From Pleurodeles waltl (Eukaryota; Chordata; Amphibia; Caudata; Salamandridae): a stretch of DNA of 64,000 nt. Location: the NCBI RefSeq assembly GCF_031143425.1, contig NC_090444.1:1533064782-1533128781 (forward strand). The letters are read 5' to 3'. Positions 38,128 through 49,069 of this stretch are shown piece after piece; position 1 is the stretch's first letter; the number at the start of each line of letters is the position of its first letter. Under the pieces are notes generated by a model, which did no database searches, was not told the origin of the DNA, and saw nothing but the letters and a program-made list of their open reading frames with translations. Both the position numbers and the translations under genes were made by a program.

Positions 38128-38175
38128 GCAGGATGCACCCGGCCACTGTTGAACACCTTAATTCTCTCACTTTGA

Positions 38176-38989
38176 TTTCACCAAGGTCTAACCGGTGTCG
38201 TTACCATATTTGGTTTTCCCAATAGTCGATTATCATGTTTTCCATGATAACGAGCCCCCAAACGCACCTGTTCCGCAGCCCTCCATTGCGACCTATCTCA
38301 TTTCTGCTCATACTTCCTCTGTGAGAACGGTTGTAAAGACAGCAGTGCCCACCTAGTCAACCCACTCAGGTGCCAGAACATAAGCAAGTTCCCAGGGCAA
38401 GCCTTCATTCGGACAGAGAGGGAACTGTTGTTGCCACGCGAAATTCACAAAGGATGGAGCTTTTCAATGGTGAGACCCCCGCCTTTCTTTCAATCAGATT
38501 GTGGTTAGCCTCCCTCCGACCACCTGCTCCTATGTGCTTGTTCTTACTGGGGTACCCTCTTTCTGTAAAGGCAGAACAAATCTAGCGAGGAACTGTACAA
38601 CAAGTCTTTAGACGGGCTTGTGCACAACAGAGGGCTGCCTTTCCACTTTGCAAAAGATATTCTGCTGACTCAGAGGTGTGGTTGGATTGGGCCAGGCCCA
38701 GTTAATGCACCAGGAGACTGTGTAACAGTGAATTTTAGATGTCCGTTTCTGGTGCATAGTCTGCTGTTCTGATTCAGAAGCCATGTTAAGGTGGAGTGTA
38801 ACACTGCCCTAGTCCCATTACGTTACTTTTACAAACCCTCTGTTTTACATTCTCAAAGTGATATATGTCATCTTGAACCTCAGGCCACCCGATCCAAGAG
38901 TTTTGTGAGCGTTCAGCAATCATTACCATCCTGCTTGCATCAAGCTTCATTATAAGTGAGGTCGGCTTGAAGCCCAACAGTTTTTAACC
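38176..38989. other. Intergenic, no gene
   Basis: No recognisable gene or element end. Confidence 0.5.
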
Positions 38990-39916
38990 TAAGTCAAGAA
39001 GTACAATTTGCTAGCGCAGTTGTGCGTCATAATTTTTAACGCAGGCTTACGTCATTCCCTAGCGCAATCCATGTGCCATATTTTAAAAATGACGCTCAAT
39101 GGTTCTAAGTAATGGTTAGCATCAAATAAAATGATGCTAACCATTGTGACATGCCTGAAGGAAAAATTATGCTAATGCTGCAAAAGAGGCGCTAGACCAT
39201 TTTGCGCCACGTATTTATCTCACAAAGCGGGTTAGTGCCATTTTTTACTGTATTAGCATAAGAAAACAACTCACAAACAAGTAAAATATAAATTAAAAAG
39301 AGAGACCCCAATCACCCAGCTACCAGCCAGGAGGATCCAGTAAAGTCCCAGGAGAAGAAGCAGAGAAAGTGCAAGGGTAAGCTGTCATAAGATCCTCTCC
39401 CCCCTTCTGCGCTACCTTCGTGGCTGCTGTGGTGGTGTTTGGGGTTGCTGCAGTGGTGGTGGAGGGACCTGTTATCGTCGCTGACATCTGCGGTATGTGC
39501 CAAGCTGGATAAGTAACACTTCTGGAGGTTGCAAATGCTCCTTCTGTGTGTTTTCCTTATGTGGTAGAATGTAGGCCTCTTTTTAACGCCTGGTCTAACC
39601 AGGCATTAAAATTTAACACTAATCGGCCTTTGTGTCATTTTTTGGGTCCACTTCCTTAGTGTGCATCATTTTTGCGTTGAGAGGTAAATATGGCGCTGGA
39701 GGGCTAGCGCCATTTTTTGAAAGGGAATGCCTACCTTGCATATAATTTTTGCAGTACGATGCAAGGTGGGTTGGAGCTCCCAAAAAATGATGCTACCTCA
39801 GATATTTTGATGCTAGATAGGTCTAGCATCAAAATATAAATATGGAGTGAAGTTAGAGCCGCTTTTGCATAAAAAAATGACGCAAAGGCGACGCTAACTT
39901 TTCATAAATATGAGCC
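38990..39916. mobile_element. TTAA-family MITE-like segment (copy 4)
   Basis: The right end CATAAATATGAGCC is followed by TTAA, and the interior has CTAGCGC, GCGCCATTTTTT and GACGCAAAGGCGACGC words of the same family. The segment is longer than copy 1 and may be two overlapping copies, because short inverted blocks such as GATGCTAACCATT occur near 39130. The left boundary is approximate. Confidence 0.5.
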
Positions 39917-39944
39917 TTAAATTCTTAAGGAAGGATCTTTGGCT

Positions 39945-42850
39945 AACAGTATGGCTCGCCCCTTTACTATATTCAACTGGAATATTGCAGGCTTAAAAGT
40001 CAAAATAACCAATCAGGCCTGGCTTGTTTACTTTGCTAAGTCTGACTTTGCTGCCTTGCAGGAAATCTGAGACATTTCTTTTCCACCTTGCGATGGCTTT
40101 GCTTGTTATTTTTGCACTGCCATTCCCAGGGCCTCTCCATTTGGATAAATTTGTGTTTGCAAGTGGAAGTGACTGCTATTGACTCTGGGAGCTCTGCCTT
40201 CTTAGTCTTGTTGATTTAGGATAAAATCACTTCCTTCTATTTTTATCTTATTCATTCATTTTTAAAACAATTACTTGTTTTTTTAAATTCTGTTTGTGTT
40301 GATTTAACTTTCTTTCTAATCTGCAGTCTTTGGGGACTGGCGTAATGTCCCTGCCATATAATCTTTTGTCCAGGGATTTTAACAAAAAGCAGGCAGCCCA
40401 TTGAAAGGATGAAGTGACTTTACTTGAGGTAACATTTGGGGGGCTTTGCAACAGCAGAGGAGAGGAGCTGATGAAGTATATAGCTAAACATGACTTAATG
40501 GACCTTGTCGATGTGTTTAGAGGGGATGGGCTATCCTTAACCTCCTTTAGAGGACATGTGTGTGCCTCGGTCATTGATTATATGTCTATGACTAGGAATC
40601 TTCTGACATGCTCCTCTAAGGGGGAGGTTGTGAAGACAGAATGGGGAATCATAGTGCCCTTTTAGCTATAGGCCACTTGCCAGTGAACAGGATCAATTAC
40701 CCCGTTAAAGGAATTCCTATTACCCAACACTCTACTGATGGCCTCAGGCTTATTTGGCACGTAACGTACCTAGGGGACACTTTGGCTGCATTATTGAAGA
40801 CACAACTTAGTTTGTTCCTCAGTTGTTTGTTAGATGCAAGCAGGACCACATGCAAGTACACTATGAAGGTTTAAGTCAGGGTATTAGACATTTTTTGTCA
40901 AAACCTTCCGGCCCAATCGGGGGTGTGACGGGCTTGGTGGTTTGATGGGCGCTGCTCGGTAGCCAATCGCAGATTATGGAAGGCCCTTCTAGCTTCTCCT
41001 AAAGATTGGGATGAGGCTAGGGCAGTTCACAAGCTTTATAAAAAACACATTGAAGCAAGGAAGGACGCACTATACAAGAGGGACTCAGAGCTTCTGAAAC
41101 ACGCTGTGGTAGAAAAAAACACAAAGGTGTTTTTGGGTACAGTGAAGAAGATTAGGCTAAGGAACACCCTAGACAGCCCACTCCTGACATGTAATATCTT
41201 GGGGAACAAACACCAAATGCTCTCTGTGTGCTTGTGGCCTGCTTTGTCTCCTTCTTGCGCAGTTTAATTCTAGTAACAAACTTTGGGAAGTCGCATATCA
41301 TGGCATGTGGGCCGGTTAAAATAAACACTTCCAAGCTTTTAATAAAAAGGCCAATCTCACAGTAATGTGAACAACTTTAGTTATTTGGGGATTATTTTCA
41401 ATTCAATGAATTGCTGGCAACCACAGCTCAACAGCTCATGACTTGAGCCCAGGAGGGTGGCTGGTGCAGTTTATAACTTACCAAGGGTTGTGGGAAAAGG
41501 GGCTATCTCCCCTCTCTTCAATATTTATAATGCTGAGTGTAGCTCTGCAGCCCTATCTAGTGCAGGGGTCTGGGGATAGCTTAATGCTTCCTCCCTCCAA
41601 GCTGAGAAAAATTGTATTTGTCGGAGGCTACTCAATGTCCCTCCCTCCAGCTCAAACTTAATCATGCATTTGGAGCTAAATCTACAGTACATATTGGATA
41701 AAGTAAATATGGCCCCTTCACTGTTATGGGTTATTATGCGGCTTAACCCTGATGCTTGCTTGTGCAGGAATATTATCACTGACTGTCTTAGCATGGACAG
41801 GGGCTTTACAATTCCATGGCAAGATTATATTTCAAAAACTTTTTGTGTGATGGGATGGTCTATCCTGTTCACAGCCCCCGCAAGTATTAAAAGGGATGAT
41901 ACATTAAAGGTCAAGTGCTATTTTTTCAGAGCTCTGCAAGACAAAACGGTTGTACTCTAACTTAAGCAAGAGCTCTATGAGGGATTATTATAGATTTTTA
42001 GCACCTGCCGAACCTGTATTGTACCTGACCCATGATCTCACACTGGGAGAGGTCTCTCCTCTTTAGTTTTAGAGCAGGAACGATTTGGCAACATGCTTTT
42101 GAGAAGATTGTAGCATTTGGCCCCATTTTGTCCATGACACGGTTTGACAGACCAAACATTGTTACATTTCATGTTTTTCTGCAAATTTTATAATCATTTT
42201 TTCGTTATTTTCTCAAACCTTTATTAATCTCTTTAGGGCAGTGGTTCCCAAACTGTGGTCCGGGGACCCCTGGGGGTCCGCGAAGCCTTCTCAGGGGGTC
42301 CGCGACTGCTTAGAAAATTAAAAAATATTAACAATTATTGACAAATTAGGTCCCCAACTACCAGTAATGACTCAGGCGGGGGTCCCCGGATTCCAATGAC
42401 GATTCAGTGGGGGTCCTGGGTTCCATTAATGTTAAAGTGGGGGTCCACATAAATCAAAAGGTTGGGAACCACTGCTTTAGGGCACCAGAAATGCAGACAA
42501 GCGTTATTTCATCTCCAGCTTCTAAAGAGTCATGATGTATGTTTCAGGATTAGTTTCTTTTTTAAAGATGCGATAAGATGTAGGAAATCTATGGAAGGCT
42601 AAACCATTGGGTAGGATTTGCTCCTGCCTAATGTCACGTATATTTTGATTATTAATGTAATGTTTACAGGGTGCATCACTGCTTGGTTTTTATGTTCTGA
42701 GTATTTGCTACAAAGCTGCTTCACCTCTTGTATCAGATTGATTGATAATGTACTTAGCTTTTAGAATGTGTGAATCTTTTAATTTGTTGTTTTATTATGC
42801 GTCATTGTCTTCTACAACCAAATTCGACCAAATAAAGATTTCTTGACTAA
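39945..42850 (+). pseudogene. Decayed LINE, plus strand
   Basis: At 39965 the plus strand reads FNWNIAGLKVK then FAALQEI, an endonuclease start. At about 40440-40640 come NSRGEELMKYIAKHDLMDLVD and SVIDYMSM. At about 40960-41150 comes a linker, ANRRLWKAL...KDWDEARAVHKLYKKHIEARKDALYKRDSEL. Then FSYLGIIFNSMNCW (near 41380) and LSMDRGFTIPWQDYI (near 41800) belong after the RT. The RT core with its YADD box is missing, so an internal deletion lies between about 41200 and 41340. AATAAAGATTTCTTGACTAAA (42831-42851) looks like the 3' end. Family not assigned. Confidence 0.65.
42239..42474. mobile_element. hAT MITE, 236 bp, perfect 8-bp TSD
   Basis: Ends CAGTGGTTCCCAAAC and (inverted) CAGTGGTTCCCAACC match over 14 of 15 bases. 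CTTTAGGG occurs at 42231-42238 and 42475-42482, an exact 8-bp target duplication typical of hAT. The interior has repeated GGGGGTCC words and no coding content. It interrupts the 3' region of the decayed LINE and is therefore younger than it. Confidence 0.92.
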
Positions 42851-42851
42851 A

Positions 42852-43632
42852 TGTGACTTGATTGTGGAGAATTAATTAAATGGGTTATATTTGAAAAGTT
42901 CTATAATTTTGAGGTAATAAGCCCGACATATAATTGAAAGAATAATATTTCAACCCAAGTTAAGTGAAGTGCGGTACTATTTCAGGATTACGTGCTGCAT
43001 TCCAACGTGTAATGAAACTTGACCATTTTCATATATGACGTACTGATCTGGGTCCTCAATGTCAAAAAAACAACTGTTTGATTCTCAGTGTTAAAAACAA
43101 TGATGCTCAGAGGATGCTGTTGCAAAAAAATATCCCGTTATTTGTTTCACGGAAAGGGAAATTACAACTGAACTGACTTGTGTAAAGTAAATACTTACAG
43201 GGTTTTACATTTTAACTGCTGCATTTTGTAAGGTCATTAGAAAATATGAAGTTCACAAGATAATGAACCCATTGTTAATCTTTGTTTAACAACGTATGCC
43301 ATTGGAGTTTGATTGATACCTTGAAACACTATTTATTAGAACTGTTTCTTCTTTACATTTTTTTAAATGTTAATTATCTTTTATGGCTACATTATTGTGT
43401 TTTAGCTATCAACGTGTGAAAGACGTTAATTAATTGATTTCTGTTCCCTGAATTAAAGTTAAAATATTTTTTTCTTTCTTGTTCCCCTTTTTCAGCTTTT
43501 AGAAAGCCATATCCAGCTCACAAAATATGCAGCGGTTGTCTAATCCTTGTACTGAGCCATTTTACAATTTGACTATGCTTGCTTCCATAAGGACGTGTCA
43601 CAAATTTGATGGAATCGGATTTAATTAAATAT
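42852..43632. other. Intergenic, no gene
   Basis: Very AT-rich, nothing recognised. Confidence 0.55.
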
Positions 43633-43827
43633 TCAGTCTACGATTTCATCAATTAGATTACTTAGCTGAGAATCTTCATTTGAACTTGGCTTTTGGAAAG
43701 GTGCCCTCAAGCATTCATTTGAATGTAAAAAAAATACATCAGTGATGTCCATGACCGAATGGTGGGTTTCAAGTATGATCGCATGGTCGAAAACATCAAA
43801 GGCTGCTAACAGGTAAAACAATGACAA
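43633..43827 (-). pseudogene. Possible LINE reverse transcriptase fragment
   Basis: A 64-codon minus-strand frame begins LFYLLAAFDVFDHAIILE, resembling RT motif A of CR1/L2-type LINEs (LLDLSAAFDTVDHxILL), followed by THHSVMDIT where VGI is usual. There is no supporting flanking RT sequence, so it is a short relic at best. Confidence 0.45.
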
Positions 43828-43896
43828 GTTACATGGATTGCTACTATTTGAAAGCTGCAGCTTTATGGTGCTTATCCTGTTATGGTGAAAACACTA

Positions 43897-44362
43897 ATGG
43901 GCAGACTTAAGAACCCCTAGAGTCTTCTTGCGCCACATTAGGGTAATTTGTTTATGCTAATGTGGCCCAACGAGGCCAAGATCGTCGCCCCAAATTTACA
44001 AAGTGGCTCAATACATGCATTACGCTACTTTGTAACCCTATGCACTACATTATGCCTGCGTCAAGCAAAATGTATGCAAAGGGGATGTTCCCCCGTTAGG
44101 GTGGGGGGGCGAAAAAATGGCGCAAAGAAATCTGAAATATTTTATGAGTCATTTTTTCAGCACTTTTAAGACCGGCTCAGAGCAGGCGTTAAAAGGAGGC
44201 ACACCATTGTTCACAATTGGCCTCAAGGGCTCTGCAGGATTAGCGTCAACATTGTTTACTTTAATCCTGCAAAGCTCTGAACTAATGTAAAAAATTCTAA
44301 TGCTATTTTCCTAACTACCGCCATGGTGCGCCATATCTTAGATACAGCGCACACATGGTGAC
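43897..44362. mobile_element. TTAA-family MITE (copy 5)
   Basis: Shows GGGCAGACTTAAGAACCCC at the left, TTGCGCCACATTAGGG, GGGGATGTTCCCCC, and then CATGGTGCGCCATATCTTAGATACAGCGCACACATGGTG. This is the same order of motifs as copy 2 at 35.4 kb. The right terminus is lost, and no coding content is seen. Confidence 0.6.
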
Positions 44363-45825
44363 GTTAGGGGTGAGAGAAATGTGGTCCTGCACCGGGTGCA
44401 GCCTCACGTTTCTTAAACCAACACCTAAATTGACAAGATAATGTAAGAAAGTTTCATGTTTGATATTTTGCCAGTGGTGATTAAGTAATAAGTACAGAAA
44501 GATAACAATGTAGCAGTCCTTTTAGTTATTGACAATTATTCCACATTGAATGAACACAAGCTAAGAGCCTCAGGTCTCTGCAATTCACATACCTCAATTG
44601 TAGTTTTTTTTCAACTAATATTTAGAAGAAATTATGTCTTTGTCATTCTTAGAGAATCTAAAAAGATGCAAGTGGCAGATCCAGCTGCTGCATAAATATA
44701 GGAAGAGAAAATGTTGCACAAAAAAAGCCATCTGAGAGAGTGTGTCGCTTGGCTAACAACCAAATCCATCTCCAAAGAACAAAAATGCAGACTGATGAAT
44801 TTTCCCTTGTCATACATTATTACATTGGTGATTTGTTATAAACTGGAAACACTGAATGCACATTCTTTTTTTAATATTTTTACTATTTCATGAGGGGCGG
44901 GCAAGTCTCAGAGGAGAAAAAGAGCCTGAACTTAAACACCTAAACCCATAAGTAGAAATGCACAAATGCAAGTAACACAGCAATATGTAGATAGGAAAAC
45001 AAACTTATCAAACTGTAATGCAAAAAGAAAGAACAGATATAAATAACAGTGCAAAAAATAATATTGAAATGGCGGTACCTAAATAGAACTATAGGACCAT
45101 ACTTAGTGCGCCTTTGAGTTTTTTACAATTTAAGTTGATTGGCTAATCCATTGGCTGAAGTTTAATGATCACCATCAGATAGATGGGTGCATCAGCATTC
45201 ATCTTGAGCCACACTTAGCAGTTAAAGGGTGAAAAGCGGAAGATCACTTCAACACTTCCTGATTTTTTAGATTTGGCTGTAGCCATTCCTTTTTATTTTA
45301 ACAAAGAATTGTGTATAATATATTTCCATAAATGGCCTTTTAGCCTCCTCTGTTCATCCATTGGTCTGTTCTTGGGTCATTCACATTTTGCTCGTGCCCA
45401 CCACATCACACAGCAATGGGCAATGGGTCAACTTACTTCAGCACTGGCTAACTTCACTTTGAATTACTGCATTTTGCAGATGTAAATTACTTTATTTTCC
45501 TCATTCTGTTCAAATTAGCAACCTTGTAGTACATCCTTCCTGTAATTGCTCCAGAAAAAAAGTGCTAGCCTTTTTAGATTTGAATAACTCATATTTACAC
45601 ATTCCAAATCTACCAGGAGTTTCTGCATTCTTGAGGAGCACTATTATTTCTGAGTTCTGTCTTTCACACTGACGTGCAAGGAGACTCTTCACAAAGACAC
45701 TGGCACTACATTCTAAAGGCGTACATTTCTATCCCTACTTGAAAGTTTTACTAATCTGTGCCTATATATTTTTCTAAAACATTCTCAAAGGTACGCCAGT
45801 TTTATTACTAAATCCAATCCAATCG
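44363..45825. other. Intergenic, no gene
   Basis: AT-rich, no gene or element end recognised. Confidence 0.55.
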
Positions 45826-45828
45826 GTG

Positions 45829-45902
45829 GTGGCGGCGAGGGACCCGCCTCTGCAGCGCCGTCCTCCAACACGACTTCTGGCTGCTTTCCACCTCAATGTT
45901 TT
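45829..45902. mobile_element. Fragment of Harbinger-like MITE
   Basis: GGCGAGGGACCCGC(C/T)TCTGCAG followed by GGCTGCTTTCC(A/G)CCTCAATG is shared with 48877-48945 inside the CA-rich MITE at 48.2 kb. It is an isolated GC-rich 70-bp piece abutting the satellite-2-like region. Confidence 0.55.
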
Positions 45903-46020
45903 CTATAGACTTGTTGTGCACTAGTGATAGGTTTGGCATGTCTTCACTTTGTAAGGACTGGTATAGGGAAGATGGATGAGGAGATAATTGCCTGGTTGCT
46001 TATTGATAATCTTGCTGCGC

Positions 46021-46096
46021 CACTTGGATTCAAGCTAGACTGGCTGATGAGGGGTGATACTCTGAAACCGGTCCCAGGATTCTTGTTTCCGGTCCA
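46021..46096 (+). ncRNA. Hammerhead ribozyme, satellite-2 type I
   Basis: Core CTGATGA (46044-46050) and GAAA (46064-46067) are intact. Stem II is GGGG/CTCT (46051-46054 with 46060-46063) with loop TGATA. Stem III is only ACC/GGT (46067-46069 with 46070-46072), effectively two pairs with a CG loop. Cleavage is predicted after GTC, between 46073 and 46074. Stem I pairs CTGG (46040-46043) with CCAG (46074-46077), then an internal loop, then CAAG (46031-46034) with CTTG (46082-46085), then GGA with TCC. The very short stem III and bulged open stem I match the newt satellite ribozymes. Confidence 0.85.
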
Positions 46097-46348
46097 GAGA
46101 GGACCTGACTTGGCAGCTTGGGCTGGACTGCTCTCATGGGAGCAGGGTCATGACTGATTTGCATATAGCTTGATCCAAACTGGGGTGATGTGGCAAGCAA
46201 AATAATGATTGATTAAACTCAGATCTGTGACTGGGGGTGAGTGTTTGAAAAGTTTCTACACTCCGGCCATTATTTTATTTTGTGCTGTTGCTATGTGCGC
46301 CCTTAGGTGCTACGGTATGGCCAGACGTGGGTCCCTTGCTCACTGCAC

Positions 46349-46425
46349 CACTTGGATTCTAGCTAGTCTGACTGAGGAGAGGTTTTGCCCCAAAACCAGT
46401 CCCAGGATGCTTGTTTCCAGTCCAG
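46349..46425 (+). ncRNA. Degenerate hammerhead, second repeat unit
   Basis: Colinear with the first ribozyme, 328 bp downstream. The core reads CTGACTGA (one base inserted into CTGATGA), and the GAAA box is replaced by CAAAA, while the substrate side GTCCCAGGATGCTTGTTTCC is well kept. With both catalytic core elements altered it should not cleave itself. It could still offer the substrate strand to another unit. Confidence 0.7.
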
Positions 46426-46625
46426 GGAGAACCTGGCATGGCAGTTTAGGCTGGGCTGCTCCCATAGGAGCAGGGTCAAGACTGATTTGCATGTGGCTGG
46501 GTTCAAACTGGGGTGACGTAGCAAGCAAAATAACAATGGATTAAACCCAGATCTGTGACTGGGGGTGAGTGTTTGAAAAGTTTTAACGCTCCATCCATCA
46601 TGTTATTTTGTGGTGTTTCTATGCT

Positions 46626-48224
46626 TATTGATAATCTTCATTACTCTGAATCCTAATCTTCCTTTTCGCAGTCCTTATTTTCCCAGCCAAGCGTCCCGAT
46701 ATTAGGTGCATATATATATTGTTAGATCTTTGATGGTTCAGGAAGTGTTGTAGTGACCTTTTGTTTATTAACCTCCTACCAGTGAGAGTAGCTTAAGATA
46801 AAGACCTTAATGTGTACTATTTTGCAAAGCTAACACATGTCTGATTCTGAGTTTTTATTCTCTGGTGTTGGTGGAATATATTTTTTCAGACTTGTGCCTT
46901 TAAATAGCATCTCCTTTGAATTCTACCTTTTGCTTTCTAGATATATGACTGTTTTAAGTGAGCTGATTGTGGACTTATCTGAGAATGTTTTGGCTTGCCT
47001 CTTGTGAGATATATGAGCAATATATTGTGACTTAACTTTTCTTTTTTAAGTATCAACTTTCATTTCTTCAATTAATTTTTTCCCATACGAATTATTTGGG
47101 TAACTTTGGAAAGAATGAATCAACACTGTGATAAGGACTGCAAATTATGGACTCAATTAGGCATATATTAATGGACGTCAGTTCACTTAAATACCAGGGC
47201 AGCAGAAGTACCATTACACATTCTTTCATGGCATTATTTGAAGTAACAACATATTATATTTGACCTTAAATCTTCCCAGGACGTGATGTCACATGACCTT
47301 AACCCTGATGTCACCATGATAATTGCCATTGCAGAAGTTCCATAATAACTGCCTGATTAACATGACAACACAACACAGGCAACTGTCTATTTTAGATGCT
47401 ACCTATATTAGTGTCCTGATATTGTATGCCGCTGGAAGATTACTAATTTCTCTTTTTAGTACTTGAAAAATGATGTGTTCTTATGAAGAGGATATAATGT
47501 TACAAAACATAGAATGTCACTCAGAACCTAAATTATTTATACCACTAGCTTTTAAGTTTTAATATAGTGTATATCGTGAAATGAGAAATATATTAATAAA
47601 TCGTATGGAAAGGAAAAAAAAGAGATTACCAATAAGATTGGTAATTATGTTTTTTATGTATTGATTGATATGGACCATATATTGAATATGAATTACGGTA
47701 TTAGCCTAAAGTATTCCTTCTTGTTAACACATTTTAATGTATGATCGTTTGCAAGCAACTATCACTTGTGTGAAGCACAGAGGCGAGGTTTTTATTTTTT
47801 AGAGATCAATTGTTAACATATATTGAAACATGGAAACAACTTAATTTAATATTTTTAGTTCAACTTTTATTTAATCAGAAAAGTTGCTGTGCACTGCTGA
47901 ATGTATTTATTTTTTATGATCTAGAAGGTAATGTCCCAGTTCCAGTGGAAGTTGCAGAAAGCAGACAGCGCTCAGCAAAGCATTGTTTGCCTTCTATTCT
48001 TGTAGGGGCAGCTGGTGATTTTCGAAGGTGGTTGGACATAATTCCTGCTCTGATTTGTATCAACTGAGTGAAGTGGGTGAGCCTGGTATCTTTCAAACAG
48101 GGTCAGGAGGTTTCTCCCTGCTAAATATGTCAAAAATATGTCAAATATGGCATTCTAAAGCACAAATTATCATATACATTTGTTAAAAGGCTTCAGGCTG
48201 TGGAAGGGCATTCATTGAATATTG
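46626..48224. other. Intergenic, no gene
   Basis: Very AT-rich. A plus-strand frame of 85 codons (47810-48067) has no recognisable family. Nothing else was seen. Confidence 0.55.
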
Positions 48225-49065
48225 AGGCCCTCATTATGAGGTTTGCAGTCATGAGACTGCCAGTCTCACCGTAGTGGTCCTATCGCCGCAGAGCCAGCGG
48301 TAAGAACTGCCACATGACGAGTTGTGAGGCTTGGCAGATGCCAAGCCTCCACAACTCCACCTGGCCCGGTGGAAGACCCCAGCCTGCTGTCTGGATTACG
48401 AGGCTGCAAACCGTCATGCTTTCCATGGTGGTCACCCCGCCATGAAAACCCTGGCGGTCACGCACCCGGCGTCATGAATCTTCATTCCCGTCACGGGAAC
48501 ACACATACACACATGTCCGCACACATGCACACACACCCCTACCCGCCCACACACTCACACACACCCCTCCACACCCCTTCACGCACACATGCATTCACAA
48601 TCACACCCATTCAGTATACACATACATGCACTCAGACACACCCATTCACTCACATTCATCAACACAGACACCCCCATTCATGCGCACATACATGCAAGCA
48701 TTCAGCACCCCCTCGCAAACATGCACACACTCACCCAAACACACAGACCCCTTCCCCCTCCTTCAGGTGCCCACTTCCGGGAGAGGATGGGTCCTGGCAG
48801 TCTTCCCTCACCGCCACCACCATGCCAGCATTACGGCTTGTAATATGGTGGGCGGAGTCCTGCTGGCATGGCGGTGCCGGCGAGGGACCCGCTTCTGCAG
48901 TGCCAAGCGCCAGTACAACTGATGGCTGCTTTCCGCCTCAATGATAGCGGAAAGCACCCAGCACTCGTATTATAGTGGTCTGCTGACCGCCAGCACTGGA
49001 GATCGTCTGGCGGGTTAGGCTTTGCCAGTCAGGGAAATTGACCGTCAAAGTCTAAATGAGGGCCC
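48225..49065. mobile_element. CA-rich Harbinger-like MITE
   Basis: Left end GAGGCCCTCATTATGAGG and inverted right end GGGCCCTCATTTAGAC are similar, and GCGG/CCGC-rich short inverted repeats follow on both sides, for example TGGCGGTCACGC and CTGGCGGGTTAGG. The middle (48497-48760) is a degenerate CA repeat. GC-rich end, CA-rich middle and GC-rich end resemble the 5' part of the autonomous Harbinger element at 57.44-58.04 kb. Frames here are repeat artefacts. No exact target duplication was found. Confidence 0.6.
48497..48760. repeat. Degenerate CA microsatellite
   Basis: Runs of CACACA, CACTCACA, ACACCC and CATTCA dominate about 260 bp within the MITE. A similar CA-rich tract precedes the Myb-like gene at 57.76-58.04 kb. 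Confidence 0.8.
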
Positions 49066-49069
49066 AAGT

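Larger units (their letters stand above)
45990..46625 (+). repeat. Newt satellite-2-like 328-bp tandem repeat
   Basis: Two adjacent units are seen. CACTTGGATTC starts at 46021 and 46349, and CTGGGGGTGAGTGTTTGAAAAG starts at 46231 and 46559, both exactly 328 bp apart. Each unit carries a hammerhead-type core region and downstream CAGGGTCA(T/A)GACTGATTTGCAT and TTATTTTGTG(C/G)TGTT words. Newt satellite 2 is known as a family of about 330 bp with a self-cleaving hammerhead, transcribed in several salamanders. Period, strand and ribozyme make this a member or close relative. Confidence 0.85.

Noticed and set aside
48324..48944. A 206-codon His/Thr/Pro-rich frame
   Set aside because: It is a translation of the CA microsatellite inside a MITE.
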